A stretch of 64,000 nt of DNA, taken from contig CAWDDC010000004.1 of NCBI GenBank assembly GCA_963801045.1, forward strand, positions 1,674,001-1,738,000, in the 5' to 3' direction. Below are positions 62,850 to 64,000 of the stretch, piece after piece. The notes under the pieces were generated by a model, which saw only the letters and a list, made by a program, of their open reading frames with translations, was not told the origin of the DNA and searched no databases. The position numbers were made by a program, and so were the translations under genes. Each line of letters starts with the position of its first letter. The stretch's first letter is position 1. This stretch comes from JACCWP01 sp963801045. Its GTDB lineage: Bacteria > Actinomycetota > Actinomycetes > Propionibacteriales > Nocardioidaceae.

Positions 62850-64000
62850 GTGAGCGAGGAGTCCCGCCCGTCCGCCGAGCTGGCGAGCGAGATCGCGTAC
62901 CTGCGCGCCGAGGTGGACCACCTGCGGCGCCGCGCCTCCGGCGGTTCCGGCGAGGTGCGCGCGATCGAGGCACGGCTGTCCGAGACTCAGGCCCGGCTGT
63001 CCGCGGTGACCGCCCAGAACGACCGGCTCACCGGCACGCTGCGCGAGGCGCGCGACCAGATCACCACGCTCAAGGAGGAGGTCGACCGGCTGGCCCAGCC
63101 GCCGGCCGGCTACGGCACCTACCTCGAGACCCATGACGACGGCACCGTCGACGTCTTCACCGGCGGCCGCAAGATGCGCGTGTCGGTCAGCCCGACCGTC
63201 GACCTCGAAGAGCTGTCGCGCGGCCAGGAGGTCATGCTCAACGAGGCCCTCAACGTGGTCGAGGCCTGCCGGTACGAGAACGTCGGCGAGGTCGTCATGC
63301 TCAAGGAGGTGATGGCCGACGGCGACCGGGTGCTCGTGATCGGCAACGCCGACGAGGAGCGCGTGGCGCGCATCGCCAGCCCGCTGCGTGAGGTCAAGCT
63401 GCGCGCCGGCGACTCGCTGTTGATGGACCCCCGCGCGGGCTACGTCTACGAGAAGGTGCCGAAGTCGGAGGTCGAGGAGCTGGTCCTCGAGGAGGTCCCC
63501 GACATCGACTACAGCAGCATCGGCGGACTGGCGGGCCAGATCGAGAGCATCCGCGACGCCATCGAGCTGCCGTACCTGCACCCCGACCTGTTCACCGAGC
63601 ACCAGCTCAAGCCGCCCAAGGGCATCTTGCTGTACGGGCCGCCGGGCTGTGGCAAGACGCTGATCGCCAAGGCGGTCGCGAGCTCGCTGGCCAAGCAGGT
63701 GGCCACCAAGACCGGCCAGGAGGGCAAGAGCTTCTTCCTCAACATCAAGGGCCCCGAGCTGCTCAACAAGTACGTGGGCGAGACCGAGCGGCACATCCGG
63801 CTGGTGTTCCAGCGGGCCCGGGAGAAGGCCAGCGAGGGCACCCCGGTCATCGTGTTCTTCGACGAGATGGACTCGCTGTTCCGTACCCGCGGGTCGGGCG
63901 TGTCCTCCGACGTCGAGAACACCATCGTGCCGCAGCTGCTGAGCGAGATCGACGGCGTCGAGGGACTCGAGAACGTCATCGTGATCGGCGCGTCCAACCG
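62850..64000 (+). CDS. arc: proteasome-associated AAA ATPase ARC/Mpa (5' part)
   Basis: Ring ATPase that unfolds pupylated proteins for the 20S proteasome. The first 383 residues are seen; the gene continues past the window. The N-terminal coiled coil (SAELASEIAYLRAEVDHLRRRA...LKEEVDRL) is followed by the two OB-like domains (VDVFTGGRKMRVSVSPTVDLEELSRGQEVMLNEALNVVEA) and the AAA module with Walker A GPPGCGKT at 263-270 and Walker B IVFFDEMD. The start GTG at 62850 has GGGAGG 9 nt upstream. A Pup/proteasome operon is expected just downstream. Confidence 0.96.
   Translation, partial: MSEESRPSAELASEIAYLRAEVDHLRRRASGGSGEVRAIEARLSETQARLSAVTAQNDRLTGTLREARDQITTLKEEVDRLAQPPAGYGTYLETHDDGTVDVFTGGRKMRVSVSPTVDLEELSRGQEVMLNEALNVVEACRYENVGEVVMLKEVMADGDRVLVIGNADEERVARIASPLREVKLRAGDSLLMDPRAGYVYEKVPKSEVEELVLEEVPDIDYSSIGGLAGQIESIRDAIELPYLHPDLFTEHQLKPPKGILLYGPPGCGKTLIAKAVASSLAKQVATKTGQEGKSFFLNIKGPELLNKYVGETERHIRLVFQRAREKASEGTPVIVFFDEMDSLFRTRGSGVSSDVENTIVPQLLSEIDGVEGLENVIVIGASN

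Noticed and set aside
60969..63794. Long minus-strand frame opposite trmI and arc
   Set aside because: Antisense to two firm genes; no motif.

Overview
The window is about 64 kb of very GC-rich DNA. Its gene content points to an actinobacterium, probably of the Propionibacteriales/Nocardioidaceae type. The pointers are a mycothiol ligase (mshC), a Pup-proteasome ATPase (ARC/Mpa), F420-type luciferase-like oxidoreductases, DUF3090/SCO1664/DUF5703 proteins known mainly from Actinomycetota, an actinobacterial-type LexA box, and many start codons lying 6-7 nt after a TANNNT -10 element (leaderless genes). The family-level placement is inference.

Layout. 1-966: 5' part of an HrpA helicase gene on the minus strand, cut by the window edge. 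1000-3700: poorly conserved stretch with a small membrane protein, copy 1 of a frameshifted DUF222/HNH repeat gene and a small secreted protein. 3690-11200: a sarcosine-oxidase-like flavoenzyme, a radical SAM protein behind a LexA box, a methyltransferase, a VOC protein divergent from a MarR regulator, an MBL hydrolase, a lone XdhC-like protein, a luciferase-like monooxygenase and a PAP2 membrane protein. 11300-23730: a sugar/redox/envelope block (GH15, GMC oxidoreductase, divergent Zwf) followed by a five-gene membrane operon on the minus strand, with a second GAP-family gene divergent from it. 23734-23819: tRNA-Leu(GAG).

23873-35742: mixed housekeeping genes (M20 peptidase, DUF5703, two-gene ABC exporter, Tat-exported PHP protein, degenerate RecD-like protein coupled to an aldo/keto reductase, F420 oxidoreductase, UppP, CorA, M14 carboxypeptidase). 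35743-38900: accessory island holding a RecB/Cas4-like nuclease protein of unknown role and copy 2 of the DUF222/HNH repeat. 38971-42106: a stand-alone cyclic-nucleotide-binding protein next to a cyclase-STAND ATPase. 42157-52956: histidine phosphatase, DUF3090, SCO1664, MshC, PAC2 (frameshifted), a secreted M6 metalloprotease and cobalamin-dependent methionine synthase. 52967-64000: HAD hydrolase, a complete oligopeptide ABC importer (binding protein, two permeases, two ATPases), a site-2 protease with CBS domains, TrmI, a frameshifted phosphotransferase and the start of the proteasomal ATPase ARC.

The right half resembles the conserved actinobacterial mycothiol/proteasome neighbourhood. The least explained parts are the nuclease island, the cNMP/STAND pair, the membrane operon, and the M6 protease that separates PAC2 from metH between two copies of a promoter-proximal element. 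Several otherwise conserved genes carry single-base insertions. These are either real decay or consensus errors, and they should be checked on reads before the genes are called pseudogenes. No CRISPR array, prophage, integrase, transposase, rRNA or replication origin was seen. The non-coding stretch 1555-1779 shows no recognisable feature.
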